A DNA stretch of 64,000 nucleotides from Actinoplanes sandaracinus (GCF_030009775.1 NZ_JASCTH010000002.1:275549-339548); one strand, 5' to 3'; positions 48,484 to 58,583 are shown, counted from the first letter of the stretch. Notes: a model not told the origin generated them from the sequence alone. Translations and numbers: made by a program.

Positions 48484-49967
48484 CCGAGGTCGTCGCGCTG
48501 CGGCCGGTCCGTCGCTGGATCCGGCGCGCCCAGGCCTCCCACCGCGATCGCGGCGACATGCTGGGCACCGTCTACACAGCCTTGTTCTCGATCGCCGTGC
48601 TGGCGGTGATGGCGAAGGACGCTCTCACGGCCGTCTTCAGCCCGCTGGTCCCCGATCTCAGCGGCGCCGGCGCCCTCGCCTCCGCCGCTGCCTGCGCCGG
48701 CCTGCTCTTTCTGGCGCTGCGCCGCCTCGGCCCGGTCACGGTCAGCCGCCCGGCCACGTACTTCCTGCTCACCGCTCCGGTCAGCCGCCGGAAGCTGCTG
48801 GGTCCGTCGCTGCGCGCGGCCGCGTTCGGTGCGGCCCTGGCCGGTGGCGCCGCCGCTTTCGGCATCCTCGGCAACGCCGTGGCGGACGGGTCGGCGCTGC
48901 TGCTCGCGGTGGGGGCGCTCTCCGGCGTGCTCCTCACGCTCCTCGCCTCGGCCGCCCAGGCACGGCCGCGCCTCGCCTCGCTCACCGACACCGTCGCCCG
49001 CGTCGCGATCGCCGGCGGCCTCGCCGCCCTGGTCGCCGAGACGACCGGCTGGACCCCACCCGCCTTCGCCGGATGGCCCACGGCGTCCGTCCTGGTCCCG
49101 CTCACCGGCGCCCTCACGGTCCTCGTCACGGCCGGTTTCCTTCTGGGCGTACGCGACCTCGCGCGCACCCCGAGCGCCGAGGTCATGGAGTCGGCCCGGA
49201 CGACGGGCACCCTGGCCGACTCGGTCTACGGCATGGAGCCGTCGTTCCTGTCCGAGATGCTGGAACGCCGCTATTGGGCACGCCGCCGTCTCCGCTCGGC
49301 CCGCCTGCCCCGCCGCCTGCCGCCGCTGACCGGTCAGGATCTGCTGCTCGCGAAACGCCGCCCGGCCCGTCTGATGTGGATCGCCGCCACCACCGCCCTG
49401 CCGCTGCTGCTGATCTCCGCGCCCCGCTGGGTTCTGGTGATCGCCCTGCTGGCCGGCACGGTGATCGCCGCCCGCACCACCACCGCCACGGTGAAGACCG
49501 ACGCCGGCAACCCGGTCCTGCTGCGGACCCTGGGCCTGAACTCCCGCCAGGTGCTGCTGCAGCGGTTCTGGGTGCCGTCCGCGCTCGGCGTCGTGTGGGC
49601 CACGGTGGCACTGGCCCTGCTGCAACTGGCCGGTGCGCTCCCGCCAGGTCACTGGTGGCCGCTGGGAGTGGCGCTCGGCCCGATCGGCGCGGCCGCCGCG
49701 GTGCGGGCGGCCCGTACCGGTTTCGTCCGCAACGACTTGATCCCGATCGACACGCCGATGGGCTCGGTCCCGACCGGCCCGGTCCTCTACGCCTTCGCCG
49801 GCCTGGACCTGTTGCTCCTCGCCCTGCCCACGGTGTTGCGCCTGGTGCAGGGTGACCCGGCGACCGCGAGCTCGATCGTCCTCCAGGTGGCGGTCGCGGT
49901 CATCGGCGTGCAGGCATATCTGACTTGGACCAGCGACCCCGGCCGGGTCGAGCTGTCCCCGCGCTGA
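48480..49967 (+). CDS. ABC exporter permease (DUF6297-like membrane protein)
   Basis: 495 residues with about ten to twelve hydrophobic segments, charged loops, and LTGQDLLLAKRRPARLMWIA near residue 285. GTG start overlapping the ATPase stop. It pairs with the ATPase as the membrane component. The family is found in actinobacteria and not otherwise characterised. Confidence 0.83.
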   Translation: MTEVVALRPVRRWIRRAQASHRDRGDMLGTVYTALFSIAVLAVMAKDALTAVFSPLVPDLSGAGALASAAACAGLLFLALRRLGPVTVSRPATYFLLTAPVSRRKLLGPSLRAAAFGAALAGGAAAFGILGNAVADGSALLLAVGALSGVLLTLLASAAQARPRLASLTDTVARVAIAGGLAALVAETTGWTPPAFAGWPTASVLVPLTGALTVLVTAGFLLGVRDLARTPSAEVMESARTTGTLADSVYGMEPSFLSEMLERRYWARRRLRSARLPRRLPPLTGQDLLLAKRRPARLMWIAATTALPLLLISAPRWVLVIALLAGTVIAARTTTATVKTDAGNPVLLRTLGLNSRQVLLQRFWVPSALGVVWATVALALLQLAGALPPGHWWPLGVALGPIGAAAAVRAARTGFVRNDLIPIDTPMGSVPTGPVLYAFAGLDLLLLALPTVLRLVQGDPATASSIVLQVAVAVIGVQAYLTWTSDPGRVELSPR

Positions 49968-50003
49968 AGCCCCGGACCCGGCCGGCTGATCCAGCGGTGG
50001 GTG

Positions 50004-50019
50004 CCGGCCGGAGGGCCGG
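50004..50019. terminator. Possible short hairpin between convergent ABC permease and nucS
   Basis: ccggcc and ggccgg with a four-base loop lie in the 150-bp gap between convergent genes. The stem is short and no T-run follows, so this is weak. Confidence 0.3.
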
Positions 50020-50117
50020 TGACCGGAAGCCTTGCCCGTGCGGCGCGCAGCGGCCGGGGCGCCCGCCCGCGTCGCGCGGATGCCACGGTGCCTTTGCCGG
50101 CCGTACGAGATGAGGGT

Positions 50118-50777
50118 TTAGAAAAGGGTGAGCTCGTCGCGCTTCATGCCGCGCAGCTTGTCGTAATCGACGACGACGCAGCGGATTCCGCGGTCGGTGG
50201 CCAGCACCCGGGCCTGGGGTTTGATCTCCTGGGCGGCGAAGACGCCCTGGACCGGGGCGATGAGCGGGTCTCGGTTCATCAGTTCGAGGTAACGGGTGAG
50301 CTGCTCGACGCCGTCGATCTCGCCGCGGCGTTTGACCTCGACGGCGATCGAACCGCCGGTGGCGTCCTTGAGGAGCAGATCGACCGGGCCGATCGCGGTC
50401 ATGTACTCCCGGCGGACCAGGGTGCAGCCCTCACCGAAGGTCTCCGGGTGCTTGGCGAGCAGTTCCTGCAGGTGCGCCTCGACACCGTCCTTGACCAGGC
50501 CGGGGTCGACGCCCAGCTCGTAGGAGTAGTCCTGGAAGACCTCCTCCAGAGTGATCCGCAGCTCCTCGCCGGCCTTGTTCACCACTTTCCAGACGCCCGG
50601 CGCCTCCTGCAGCTTGCAGGGCGGGCTCATCCAGTTGAGTGGCTTGTAGGCACGGTCGTCGGCATGGATCGACACCGAACCGTCGGCCTTGACCATCAAC
50701 AGCCGCACTGCCAGAGGCAGGTGGGCGGAGAGGCGGCCGACATAGTCCACGGAGCACTTCGCGATGACCAGACGCAC
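50118..50777 (-). CDS. nucS: Mismatch-specific endonuclease NucS
   Basis: 219 residues, GTG start. It cuts mismatched DNA and is the actinobacterial replacement for MutS/Mut[21 protein letters not shown] at the N-terminus, LNWMSPPC, catalytic region in [23 protein letters not shown] (Asp...Glu-Val-Lys), [10 protein letters not shown]. The C-terminal DELTLF is the beta-clamp motif. The longer frame to 50828 would add 17 residues before the family start and is unlikely. Confidence 0.95.
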   Translation of the reverse strand: MRLVIAKCSVDYVGRLSAHLPLAVRLLMVKADGSVSIHADDRAYKPLNWMSPPCKLQEAPGVWKVVNKAGEELRITLEEVFQDYSYELGVDPGLVKDGVEAHLQELLAKHPETFGEGCTLVRREYMTAIGPVDLLLKDATGGSIAVEVKRRGEIDGVEQLTRYLELMNRDPLIAPVQGVFAAQEIKPQARVLATDRGIRCVVVDYDKLRGMKRDELTLF

Positions 50778-50848
50778 CGCACGACAGTATCCGACGCCTC
50801 CCTCGTGCTCACCGGGCGGCACGAGCATGGCGGTGCCATGCTGAGATC

Positions 50849-51469
50849 GTGTTCGAAGTATTGACGGGTACCGGTCTGGCCGCCTCCGCCGGGCTGAACG
50901 CCTACATCCCCCTGCTGACCATGGGACTTCTCGCCCGGTACACCGACGCCATCGACCTGCCGTCCGGCTCGGCGTGGCTGTCCAACGGCTGGACCCTCAC
51001 CATTCTCGCCGTGCTGCTGGCCGTCGAGGTGGTGGCTGACAAGATCCCGGTGGTCGACCACGTCAACGACATGGTGCAGACGTTCGTCCGGCCGACCGCC
51101 GGTGGACTGGCGTTCGGCACCGGATCGGCCTCCGAGACGGTGACGGTCGCCGATCCGGGCGCGTTCTTCACCTCGAACCAGTGGGTGCCGATCGCCGCGG
51201 GTGTGGTGATCGCGCTGATCGTGCACGGGGTGAAGTCGGCCTCCCGCCCGGTGGTGAACGCCACCACGGCCGGTTTCGGCGCCCCGGTCGCCAGCACCGC
51301 CGAGGACATCGGCAGCGTGGTGATGTCCGTGCTGGCCATCGTGCTTCCGGTGCTCGTCCTGATCGGTCTGGGCGTGCTGGTCTGGGCGACGGTGTGGGTG
51401 GTCCGCGGTCGCCGGCGGCGCAAGAGAAACCGGGCCGCAAGTGTCGAAACCCGTCACCTGTTTGGTTGA
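50849..51469 (+). CDS. DUF4126 membrane protein
   Basis: 206 residues, GTG start 71 bp from nucS, divergent. Hydrophobic opening [29 protein letters not shown], then [24 protein letters not shown], and two more helices; ends in a basic tail (GRRRRKRNR). Found across actinobacteria beside nucS-type genes; function unknown. The gene after it begins 8 bp later, so they are probably cotranscribed. Confidence 0.85.
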   Translation: MFEVLTGTGLAASAGLNAYIPLLTMGLLARYTDAIDLPSGSAWLSNGWTLTILAVLLAVEVVADKIPVVDHVNDMVQTFVRPTAGGLAFGTGSASETVTVADPGAFFTSNQWVPIAAGVVIALIVHGVKSASRPVVNATTAGFGAPVASTAEDIGSVVMSVLAIVLPVLVLIGLGVLVWATVWVVRGRRRRKRNRAASVETRHLFG

Positions 51470-51477
51470 CTGCACGG

Positions 51478-52812
51478 GTGCCCGCGATCGCCGTACCCGC
51501 CTTCGCCCTCAGCTGGTGGCTCGCCTGCTATCTGATCGGCCGTGATCCCGGGAGGGTCACCCTCCGGTGGGCGGCGACGGCGCTGGTGTCGTACGCCCTC
51601 GGGGTCGCCGCCTGGGCCATCGCCCCCGGCTCCCCCGCCGCCGAGGTGCTGCTCTGCATCCCGGCGCTGTGCGTGGCCGGAGCGGTGGTGGCGCTGCTGC
51701 CGCTGACCCCGGCCGAGCGGCGGCCGGTGGACCGGGGCGCTCTGTTCCTCGGCGCGGCGTTCCTGCTGATGCTCGTCTTCCTGCCGCAGGCCGGGCGCCT
51801 GGTGGCGCTGGCTCCGCTGGTCGGCGGGCTGATCCTGCTCTGGCGGCTGCGCGAGCAGGTCACCCCGACGATGCTGCCGCCGGCGCTCACGGTGATGGCG
51901 GTCCTCTGCACGGCGGCCATGGTGCTGCTGCTGTTCACCGAGTCCGGCGCGGTCGCCGCGATTCCCGCGCTCGGGCTGGACCTGCTGGTGATCGGTTATC
52001 TGATGGCGGTCGCCCACGCGGCCGAGAACGGCGAACGCCTGCGGCCCGACCTGCGGCGCTCGCTGGCGGCGGGGCTGGCGGTGCTGGTGCTGGCCGGGGC
52101 GCCGGCGGCGGCCACCATGTTCCTGGCGCCGGGCGACGACACGGTGGCCGTGCTCCAGTTCGTGGTGCTGGCCGCCGGGTCCGCGCTGGCCGGGCTGGCC
52201 GCGCAGGTGCGGCGCCTGCTGGACCGGGTGGCCCTCGCCGACGACCAGACGCTGCGGTCGGACCGGTCGGCGTTGTTCCTGAACGCGGACGCGCTGCTGC
52301 GGCGGCGTGAACACCGGCGTCTGAACAGTCTCGGCGAGCCGGAGTTCCTGCGGTTGACCCGGCGGGCGCTGACCGACTTCGGAGACCTGAACCGGCTGGC
52401 CCGCAGCCCGCTGACCGATCTGCCGGCGGTGGAGCGGCGGCTGGCCGGGCGGGAGGACCAGCCGCGGGCGCGGGCCCGGGAATTGCGGGCGGTGCTGCGG
52501 GAGTCCGTGTCGGCGATGCGCCCGCCGGGTCCGTTCGGGACGACCGAGGAGTGGCGGTACTACAACGTGCTCCAGTTCTGTTGCGTGCTGGGGTTGAACC
52601 CGTACGCGCGGCGGCCCCGGGTGGACGGGATGAGCCGGGAGGCGCGGCTGGCCGTGGAGTGGTTCAAGCGGTACGTGCCGGCGGACGTGACGAAGCAGTG
52701 GCAGCGGGAGGCGGCGATGCTGGTCGCTGAACGGCTGTGGACGGACGTGTCGAGCCGCCACCGGGCGCTGCCCTCCGCCGAGATCACGACACGCAGCAGC
52801 AAAACGCCATAA
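51478..52812 (+). CDS. Uncharacterised membrane protein with a conserved C-terminal helical domain
   Basis: 444 residues from the GTG at 51478. About eight hydrophobic helices in the first 260 residues (WWLACYLIGRDPG, AEVLLCIPALCVAGAVVALL), then a soluble C-terminal part with SLGEPEFLRLTRRALTDFGD, LNRLARSPLTDL, EEWRYYNVLQFCCVLGLNPY and WFKRYVPADVTKQWQREAA. I do not recognise the family. It ends 49 bp before the FtsK-like ATPase and probably belongs to its transcript. Confidence 0.72.
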   Translation: MPAIAVPAFALSWWLACYLIGRDPGRVTLRWAATALVSYALGVAAWAIAPGSPAAEVLLCIPALCVAGAVVALLPLTPAERRPVDRGALFLGAAFLLMLVFLPQAGRLVALAPLVGGLILLWRLREQVTPTMLPPALTVMAVLCTAAMVLLLFTESGAVAAIPALGLDLLVIGYLMAVAHAAENGERLRPDLRRSLAAGLAVLVLAGAPAAATMFLAPGDDTVAVLQFVVLAAGSALAGLAAQVRRLLDRVALADDQTLRSDRSALFLNADALLRRREHRRLNSLGEPEFLRLTRRALTDFGDLNRLARSPLTDLPAVERRLAGREDQPRARARELRAVLRESVSAMRPPGPFGTTEEWRYYNVLQFCCVLGLNPYARRPRVDGMSREARLAVEWFKRYVPADVTKQWQREAAMLVAERLWTDVSSRHRALPSAEITTRSSKTP

Positions 52813-52861
52813 AAGGGAATTTTGTGGCTAATATCCCCGACCATGGACGCCGGGGTAACGC

Positions 52862-55318
52862 GTGGTTAGCCACCGCAACGCGCTGGTCGCCGCGATCCGG
52901 CAGGAACTCGCCGAAGCCCGCGGCACGGCCCGCGCGGTCCTCGCCGCCGCCGAATCCGCCCGGGGCGAGGCACAGCAACGGCGGCGGCTGGTACGCGAGG
53001 CGTACGCCACCTGCCTGAGCCAGCTCGCCGCCGCACGCGAAACCAGCCGCCAGGACATCCAGCAGCGCTACCACGGCGAGGCCAACCGGCTCGCCGGTCA
53101 CCTGCGGGGCCTCGCCACGATGAGCGCGGCCGGCGCGGCCGGGGCGCCGTGGCGGCTCTGGGCGCCCAGCGAACCCGAGCCGGGCAGACCGCCGGGCCTG
53201 CTGCGGATCGGCACCATCAGCTTTGACGAGACCGCCGCCCTGCCCGCGCTGATACCCCTGCTCGACCATGCCCACCTGCACCTGAGCGGGCCCACCGCCA
53301 CGCTCGACGAAGTGATCACCGGCCTGCTGCTGCGGGCCCTCGGCAGCACCCGCCCCGGCGACGTCGAACTGATCGTCTACGACCCGGAACAGCGGGGCGC
53401 CTTCGCCCCGCTCGGGCCACGGTTCGTCGGGCCCGGCGAGTTCGGGACCCTGCTCGAGGAACTCGGCCGGCCCGAGGACCAGCACGGATGGCGGCTGGTC
53501 GTGCTGCTCGCCGACCGGGCCACCGCCGACGAGATGTCCCGGGGGCAGCGGGCACTGCTCGACCGGATCACCCGTGCCGGCATCGGCCGTGGGGTGCACC
53601 TGGTCGTCCGCGGCCTGGAACTCCCCGACCATCCGGCGGTCGAGCGCATCACCGTCCGCGAACGGGTCGCCTCGTGCGCCTCGCTCGGCCGGCTCGACGT
53701 GCACCTCGACCCACCGCCACCCGCCGCTCTCTGCAGAGAGGTCGCGACCCGGCAGACCCCGGGTCCGCCCCCGGCCCGGCTCGCCGACCTGGAACCGGCC
53801 GTCCTCTGGGCCGAGACCGCCCGGCACGGCCTGGCCGCCCCGGTCGGCGACAGCACCGACGGCACGCTCGTCGACGTCGCGCTCAGCGACGAGCCACCAC
53901 ACGCGCTGATCGGCGGCCCGCCCGGCTCCGGCAAGACCAACCTGATCCACACCTGGCTGGGTTCGCTCACCGCCCGGTACGGTCCCGGCGAACTCGCCCT
54001 CTACCTGCTCGACTTCTCCGACAGCGCGTCCTTCGCCCGGTACACCCCCAGCCTGCGCGACCCCAGCTGGCTCCCCCAGGCCCGCCTCGCCGGCATCAAC
54101 GTGGCGAAGGACCGCGAGTTCGGCCTGGCCGTGCTCCGCCACCTCGGCGAGGAGTTGCGCGCCCGGGCCGCCAGATACGTCCCCCGCCCCCGGATCGTCG
54201 CCGTCCTCGACGAGTTCCCGGTGCTGCTCGACGGCCGCGACGGCATCGCCGACGAGGCCACCGGCCTGCTGGAGGACCTGGCCCGGCGCGGCCCCTCGCA
54301 AGAGATCCACCTGATCCTCGCCACCGGGTCGGTGGCCGGCATCCAGGCGCTGTGGGGCCGGCCCGCCCTGATCGCCCCGTTCACCCTGCGGATCGCCCTG
54401 CCCAAGGCCCGGCGCGTGCTGGCCGACGACAACCTGGCCGCGTCGGTCATCCCGCACCACCACGCCGTCGTCAACACCGCGTCCGGGCTGGCCGGATCCA
54501 ACCGGATCGTCCGGCTGCCCGACGCCGGTGACCTCACCACGTGGCGGGCCACCCAGCGCCGGCTGTGGCGTTCCCGGCCACCCGGCTGCGAGGAGCCCCG
54601 GCTGTTCGACGGGACCGCGGTGCCGCGCCTGCCGTCGGCGTACCGGCCGTCCGGGCGGGTGCCGGCCGCCGACGCCCCGGTCGGGTCGTCACCGGGAGCG
54701 GTGCTGGGCGAACGGATCGACGTGTCGGCGCGGCCCGCCCGGCTGCGGCTCGGGCGGATGCCCGGACGGAACCTCGCCGTCCTCGGCACACGCGCCGGCG
54801 AGGCCTGCGACGTGCTCGCCGCGGCCGCGCTGTCACTCGCCGCGCAGGGCCCCGCCCACTTCAGCATCGTCTGCCTGGAACCGGGCGTGGAACGGGCCGC
54901 GGCCCGGCTCGTCGCCGAACTCCCGGCAGCCGACTGGTACGACTCCTCCGACGTCCACTTCGACCCGCCCGCCTCGGACATCCCCCGCTACGTCATCGGG
55001 TACGCGCTCGACGCGGCCGGGCCACCACACCGCCCCGCGCTGCGCGCCCTGCTCGACAACGGGCCCGAACGGCGCACCCACGTGCTCGGCTGGTGGCGCA
55101 CCGTCGCCCGGCTCCGCGAAGACCTGGCCGGCCGCTTCGACCCGGTCGGCGCGTGGGTCGCCCTCGACGTGCACGGCTCCGAACTCGCGCCGCTCTATCC
55201 CCTGCCGGGCGGGCCGCTCTGGCAGCCACGCCCGCGCCGGGCCCTGTTCTTCGACCGGTCCGTCCACCGCACGCCTGAAGTGATCATTCCGTACGAGGTG
55301 AACAGTGACCACACGTGA
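52862..55318 (+). CDS. FtsK/SpoIIIE-family ATPase with N-terminal coiled coil
   Basis: 818 residues, GTG start. A coiled coil covers ~5-85. A FtsK-type RecA fold at ~320-560 has Walker A GPPGSGKT (352-359, Lys358) and Walker B VLDEFPVLL (Asp450, Glu451). A second, degenerate copy follows at ~600-818, where LGTRAGEACD stands in for Walker A. No membrane helix. This two-ATPase layout resembles FtsK, EccC and conjugation coupling proteins. It overlaps the next gene by 14 bp, which encodes a coiled-coil membrane protein, a likely docking partner. Cargo could be DNA or protein. Confidence 0.85.
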   Translation: MVSHRNALVAAIRQELAEARGTARAVLAAAESARGEAQQRRRLVREAYATCLSQLAAARETSRQDIQQRYHGEANRLAGHLRGLATMSAAGAAGAPWRLWAPSEPEPGRPPGLLRIGTISFDETAALPALIPLLDHAHLHLSGPTATLDEVITGLLLRALGSTRPGDVELIVYDPEQRGAFAPLGPRFVGPGEFGTLLEELGRPEDQHGWRLVVLLADRATADEMSRGQRALLDRITRAGIGRGVHLVVRGLELPDHPAVERITVRERVASCASLGRLDVHLDPPPPAALCREVATRQTPGPPPARLADLEPAVLWAETARHGLAAPVGDSTDGTLVDVALSDEPPHALIGGPPGSGKTNLIHTWLGSLTARYGPGELALYLLDFSDSASFARYTPSLRDPSWLPQARLAGINVAKDREFGLAVLRHLGEELRARAARYVPRPRIVAVLDEFPVLLDGRDGIADEATGLLEDLARRGPSQEIHLILATGSVAGIQALWGRPALIAPFTLRIALPKARRVLADDNLAASVIPHHHAVVNTASGLAGSNRIVRLPDAGDLTTWRATQRRLWRSRPPGCEEPRLFDGTAVPRLPSAYRPSGRVPAADAPVGSSPGAVLGERIDVSARPARLRLGRMPGRNLAVLGTRAGEACDVLAAAALSLAAQGPAHFSIVCLEPGVERAAARLVAELPAADWYDSSDVHFDPPASDIPRYVIGYALDAAGPPHRPALRALLDNGPERRTHVLGWWRTVARLREDLAGRFDPVGAWVALDVHGSELAPLYPLPGGPLWQPRPRRALFFDRSVHRTPEVIIPYEVNSDHT

Positions 55319-56060
55319 CCGCCAGCCACTCGGCCGCGACTACCAGCTGATGGTGAGCGCCCTCGCGGACGTGACCCGCCGCCGCGACACCGCGTTCGAC
55401 GACGCCGAACGGGCGTACCAGGACAACGCCGCCCGCGCCGCCGGCGAACTCGCCCGCGCCGAAGGCGAGGCCCTCGCCGCCGACCGGTGGGCCGGCGCCG
55501 CCGCCGCCCAGGTCCTCGACGTCGACCGGGAAGCCGCCCGCCTCTGGGACCAACTCCGCCGCGCCCGCGGCATGCGCGTCCGCGCTCTCGGCGAGCTCCC
55601 CGAACCGGCCTCCGTCGAAGCCATGCCCCGAGTCGCCCTCCAGCGCCGCCCCGAACCCGGCGAGGACATCGTTCCCCCCGGCCGCCAGTCACCGCGCGTC
55701 CTGCTCTCCCGCGCCGCCGACCGCATCGACGTCACCGTCCGCCCGGCCGGCAACGGCGCCCTCCCCCGCTGGGCGCTGCCGCTGCTGCCGCTGATCGGCG
55801 CCGTCACCGCCGCTCTCGCCGGGCTCGTCGCCGCCGGGCTCGTCACCTTCGGTGACGACGCGGAGTGGGGCGGCGTGATCATCCGCGGGGTGGGCTGGAT
55901 GACCTTCCTCGTGGCGCCGTCCGCCGGGGTCCCGGTCGCCGCCCTCATCACGCACAGTCGGCTGCGCGCCCGCATGGACATCGGTGGCATCGGGCTCACC
56001 CTGCTCGGCGGCATGGTCGCCGCGACCCTGCTCTCCCTCTCCTTCGCCACCACCCGCTGA
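55305..56060 (+). CDS. Coiled-coil membrane partner of the FtsK-like ATPase
   Basis: 251 residues, GTG at 55305 overlapping the ATPase stop by 14 bp, with gaggtg upstream. The first ~95 residues are an Ala/Arg/Glu coiled coil (DYQLMVSALADVTRRRDTAF, AAAQVLDVDREAARLWDQ); three hydrophobic helices follow near 150-172, 178-203 and 220-247. No family is recognised. Translation coupling to the ATPase, and matching coiled coils, suggest a membrane anchor. Confidence 0.78.
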   Translation: MTTRDRQPLGRDYQLMVSALADVTRRRDTAFDDAERAYQDNAARAAGELARAEGEALAADRWAGAAAAQVLDVDREAARLWDQLRRARGMRVRALGELPEPASVEAMPRVALQRRPEPGEDIVPPGRQSPRVLLSRAADRIDVTVRPAGNGALPRWALPLLPLIGAVTAALAGLVAAGLVTFGDDAEWGGVIIRGVGWMTFLVAPSAGVPVAALITHSRLRARMDIGGIGLTLLGGMVAATLLSLSFATTR

Positions 56061-57263
56061 CCCACCCCTCGCCACCCCGCCGCCCGCCGCCAACCCCCGC
56101 TACCGCCGCTGACTCCGCTGCCCGCCGCTGGCGATCCACTTCCGGCCACTTCCGGTGGGCTTTTCCGGTCAAACATCTCTCTTGTACGGGCCACGGACAG
56201 TCACATGACTCGCGGCGGGCCGGGCAGGCGTCCCCTCACGACCGACCCCCGCCACCGGTCATGCGTTCCGTCACCGCCCAACCCCAGCCGTAGCCGTGAC
56301 GCGGAATGGCCGCGCATGACCCAACCCGCCGAGGGCCGAGCCCGGCGAGCCGTCGCCCACGCATGTCACCGGCATGCCAAAGGACGCTCCAACGACGGCC
56401 GAACAGCCACCCCGTGCACGCCCCCACGCACGCCGGCCACATCACGAGGACGCCGCGCCGACGGCCGGGGCGGGAGGCCGGGCTGCCCCGGCAACGGTGT
56501 GGAGGCGGCAACATGCCCAGGCTCGCTGGCTTGCCGGGTAAGTTGATCTGCCGGCTGTGCGAAAGCGCTGTCACACGGCCGCTTTGACCACGAATCCGCA
56601 CGGCCAGCAGGTCAACAAATTGGTGGGAGCAGCCACGATCCCGGGCAGCCCCGGACTGAGATCAATCTTGGGCGGTGCTACCGGCCGCCATGAGCGCCGC
56701 CTAAACATGGGTGCCGCCTACATCCGCTCGGAACCGCACCCACAACCAGCCAGCCAAGCTCGACAGGGTCACTGTGCGCCCGTCGACGCACACACCCCGG
56801 GAGATCCGCTGCGGCCAGCAGCACAGGCAGACGCAGCGGACGGCGCGAGCGCGGAACGGCAGGAGCACCCGGCCACGCAAGCACGGACGGCGCGGGCACA
56901 CGGGTCGCGGGCAGCGGGCAGCAGCGACGGCGAGCCGTAGGTTACGCGCGCTACCGGCAATCCGTGAGAGGCCGGAACGACGGCTGGGGGCGGTGCCGGT
57001 AGCCGCCGACGGCCGGAGCGGGGTGGTGTGGTGTGGAGTCGTGCGGTTGGGAGGTGCGGCCGTACCACCGTGGGAATGTTGCCGGAAGCGGAGCGTGCCG
57101 GGCGCCGCGGAGCAGCACCCGGCACGAACGCCGCCGATCTTGAGGCTGGCCGGCCGATATGAGTAGTCGGCCAGGCTGGTAGCACCGGGTCGAACGGGCT
57201 AGACCGAGCAGACCAAGCCGGGCTGGGCCAGGCCAACCGGGCTGGGCAGGCCGGGCTGACTGG
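56061..57263. other. 1.2-kb non-coding region
   Basis: Between the rightward ATPase partner and the leftward hydroxyacyl-CoA dehydrogenase. Frames within it are short, Arg/Pro/His-rich and without family features. It holds the second hairpin repeat copy (56542-56645), three cacttccgg-type copies near 56137-56170, and a right-hand stretch at 57150-57260 with many ccgggctgg-like units. A structured RNA or degraded gene is possible but not supported further. Confidence 0.6.
56542..56645 (+). repeat. Dispersed ~104-bp hairpin repeat, copy 2
   Basis: Same element as at 9186-9287, in opposite orientation. The terminal arms gttgatctgccggctgtgcg (56542-56561) and cgcacggccagcaggtcaac (56597-56616) pair at 17 of 20 positions; the right flank ending in gatcccggg is shared with copy 1. 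Mismatches in the arms partly preserve pairing. Confidence 0.8.
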
Positions 57264-58112
57264 TCAGTAGGAGTAGAAGCCCTTGCCGGTCTTGCGGCCC
57301 AGGTCGCCGGCCTGGACCATGCGCTGCAGCAACTCCGGCGGGAAGAACTTCTCGTCGGCGGTGTCGCGGTAGATGTTGCTCGCCGCGTTCAGCATGACGT
57401 CGAGGCCGGTGAGGTCGACGGTGGCGAGCGGGCCCATCGCGTGGCCGAAGCCGAGCTTCATGACCGTGTCGAGGTCGGCGGCCGAGACGACTCCGGACTC
57501 CACCAGCTTGATCGCCTCGACGAGGATCGCGGAGAAGAGCCGGTTGGAGACGAAGCCGGCGACGTCGCGCTTGACCTCGACGCAGGTCTTGCCGACCTCT
57601 TCGGCGTAGTTGCGGGCGGCCGCGAGGGTCTCGTCGGACGTCTGGTAGCCGCGGACCAGCTCGACCAGCTTCATCATCGGCACCGGCGAGAAGAAGTGGA
57701 TGCCGACGACGGACTCGGGGCGCGAGGTGACCGTGGCGATCTGGGTGATCGGGATGGCCGAGGTGTTGGTGCCGAGGACCGCACCGGCCTTGCAGATCTT
57801 GTCGAGGGCCTTGAAGACCTCGTGCTTGGCCTCGACCTTCTCGTAGATGGCCTCGACCACCACGTCGGCGTCGGCGGCCGCGTCCAGGTCGGTGGTGGGG
57901 GTGATCCGGGAGAGGGTGGCCTCCACGTCGGCCTCGGCGATCCGGCCCTTGGCCGCGAACCGGCTCAGCGAGTCCCTGATGGCGGCCATGCCGCGGTTGA
58001 GCGAGGCGTCGTCGACGTCCCGCATGGTGACCTGCCAGCCGGCCTGTGCTGAGACCTGGGCGATGCCGGAGCCCATCAGCCCGGAACCGATTACCGCGAG
58101 ACGACCTGCCAT
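57264..58112 (-). CDS. 3-hydroxybutyryl-CoA dehydrogenase family protein
   Basis: 282 residues. NAD(P)-dependent conversion between 3-hydroxyacyl-CoA and 3-oxoacyl-CoA. AVIGSGLMGSGIAQVSAQAG at the N-terminus, TNTSAIPITQIA with the catalytic Ser, VGIHFFSPVPMMKLVELV with the catalytic His, GFVSNRLFSAILVEAI and LGFGHAMGPLATVDLTGLD. The ATG at 58112 has aaggag upstream; a longer in-frame stretch upstream is not typical of the family. Probably butyryl-CoA or polyhydroxybutyrate metabolism. Confidence 0.93.
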   Translation of the reverse strand: MAGRLAVIGSGLMGSGIAQVSAQAGWQVTMRDVDDASLNRGMAAIRDSLSRFAAKGRIAEADVEATLSRITPTTDLDAAADADVVVEAIYEKVEAKHEVFKALDKICKAGAVLGTNTSAIPITQIATVTSRPESVVGIHFFSPVPMMKLVELVRGYQTSDETLAAARNYAEEVGKTCVEVKRDVAGFVSNRLFSAILVEAIKLVESGVVSAADLDTVMKLGFGHAMGPLATVDLTGLDVMLNAASNIYRDTADEKFFPPELLQRMVQAGDLGRKTGKGFYSY

Positions 58113-58232
58113 GCTCCACTCCTTCGTTAGAGGCGACGTCAGTTTAGCGGCGTTCCTTAACGGCGGTTCAGCACGCCTCCCGATCGGGTCAAATCGCCGG
58201 AAAAGTGCCGACGGCGGTGCCAGACTGTGCCC

Positions 58233-58568
58233 ATGGCCACAAGCGACGGCTGGTACCTGATCGGACCATTGATCGCCGTCGGTCTGGTCGGCTTCCTCGG
58301 CGCCGTCTTCTGGCGCATGGGCCTGCAACCCACCGTCTCCCGCGAGACGTCTCCCGACGGACTGGCGATCTTCGGCGAGCGGGAGGACTACGGGCTGCTC
58401 CGGCCGGCCGCCGTCACCGACGACACCGAGGTGGCCGAAGAGATCCGGCGGTTCCTCTCCGACGCGGGCATCCGCGCGACCACAGCGATCCGGCGCGACG
58501 GCCGGGTGATCGTGCTGGTCTTCTCCGAAGAGGTGGAGGAAGCGCGACGACTGGTCGCGTCCTTCTGA
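58233..58568 (+). CDS. Small membrane-anchored protein of unknown function
   Basis: 111 residues from the ATG at 58233 (GTG two codons earlier is possible). One N-terminal helix (WYLIGPLIAVGLVGFLGAVFW), then a soluble part with EEIRRFLSDAGIRATTAIRRDGRVIVLVFSEEVEEARRLV. The end resembles the DUF2007 fold, tentative. It converges with murA, 15 bp apart. Confidence 0.7.
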   Translation: MATSDGWYLIGPLIAVGLVGFLGAVFWRMGLQPTVSRETSPDGLAIFGEREDYGLLRPAAVTDDTEVAEEIRRFLSDAGIRATTAIRRDGRVIVLVFSEEVEEARRLVASF

Positions 58569-58583
58569 TCTGAATCGGTCCGG

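Noticed and set aside
50004..50019. Strong terminator between convergent ABC permease and nucS
   Set aside because: Only a 6-bp stem, kept as a low-confidence feature.
56236..56601. Minus-strand frame of 121 codons in the non-coding region
   Set aside because: Composition is Arg/Gly/Ser-rich without family features, no ribosome site, and it overlaps the hairpin repeat.
57150..57260. Repeated ccgggctgg units as a possible functional array
   Set aside because: Copies are irregular in spacing and sequence, so this looks like biased composition.
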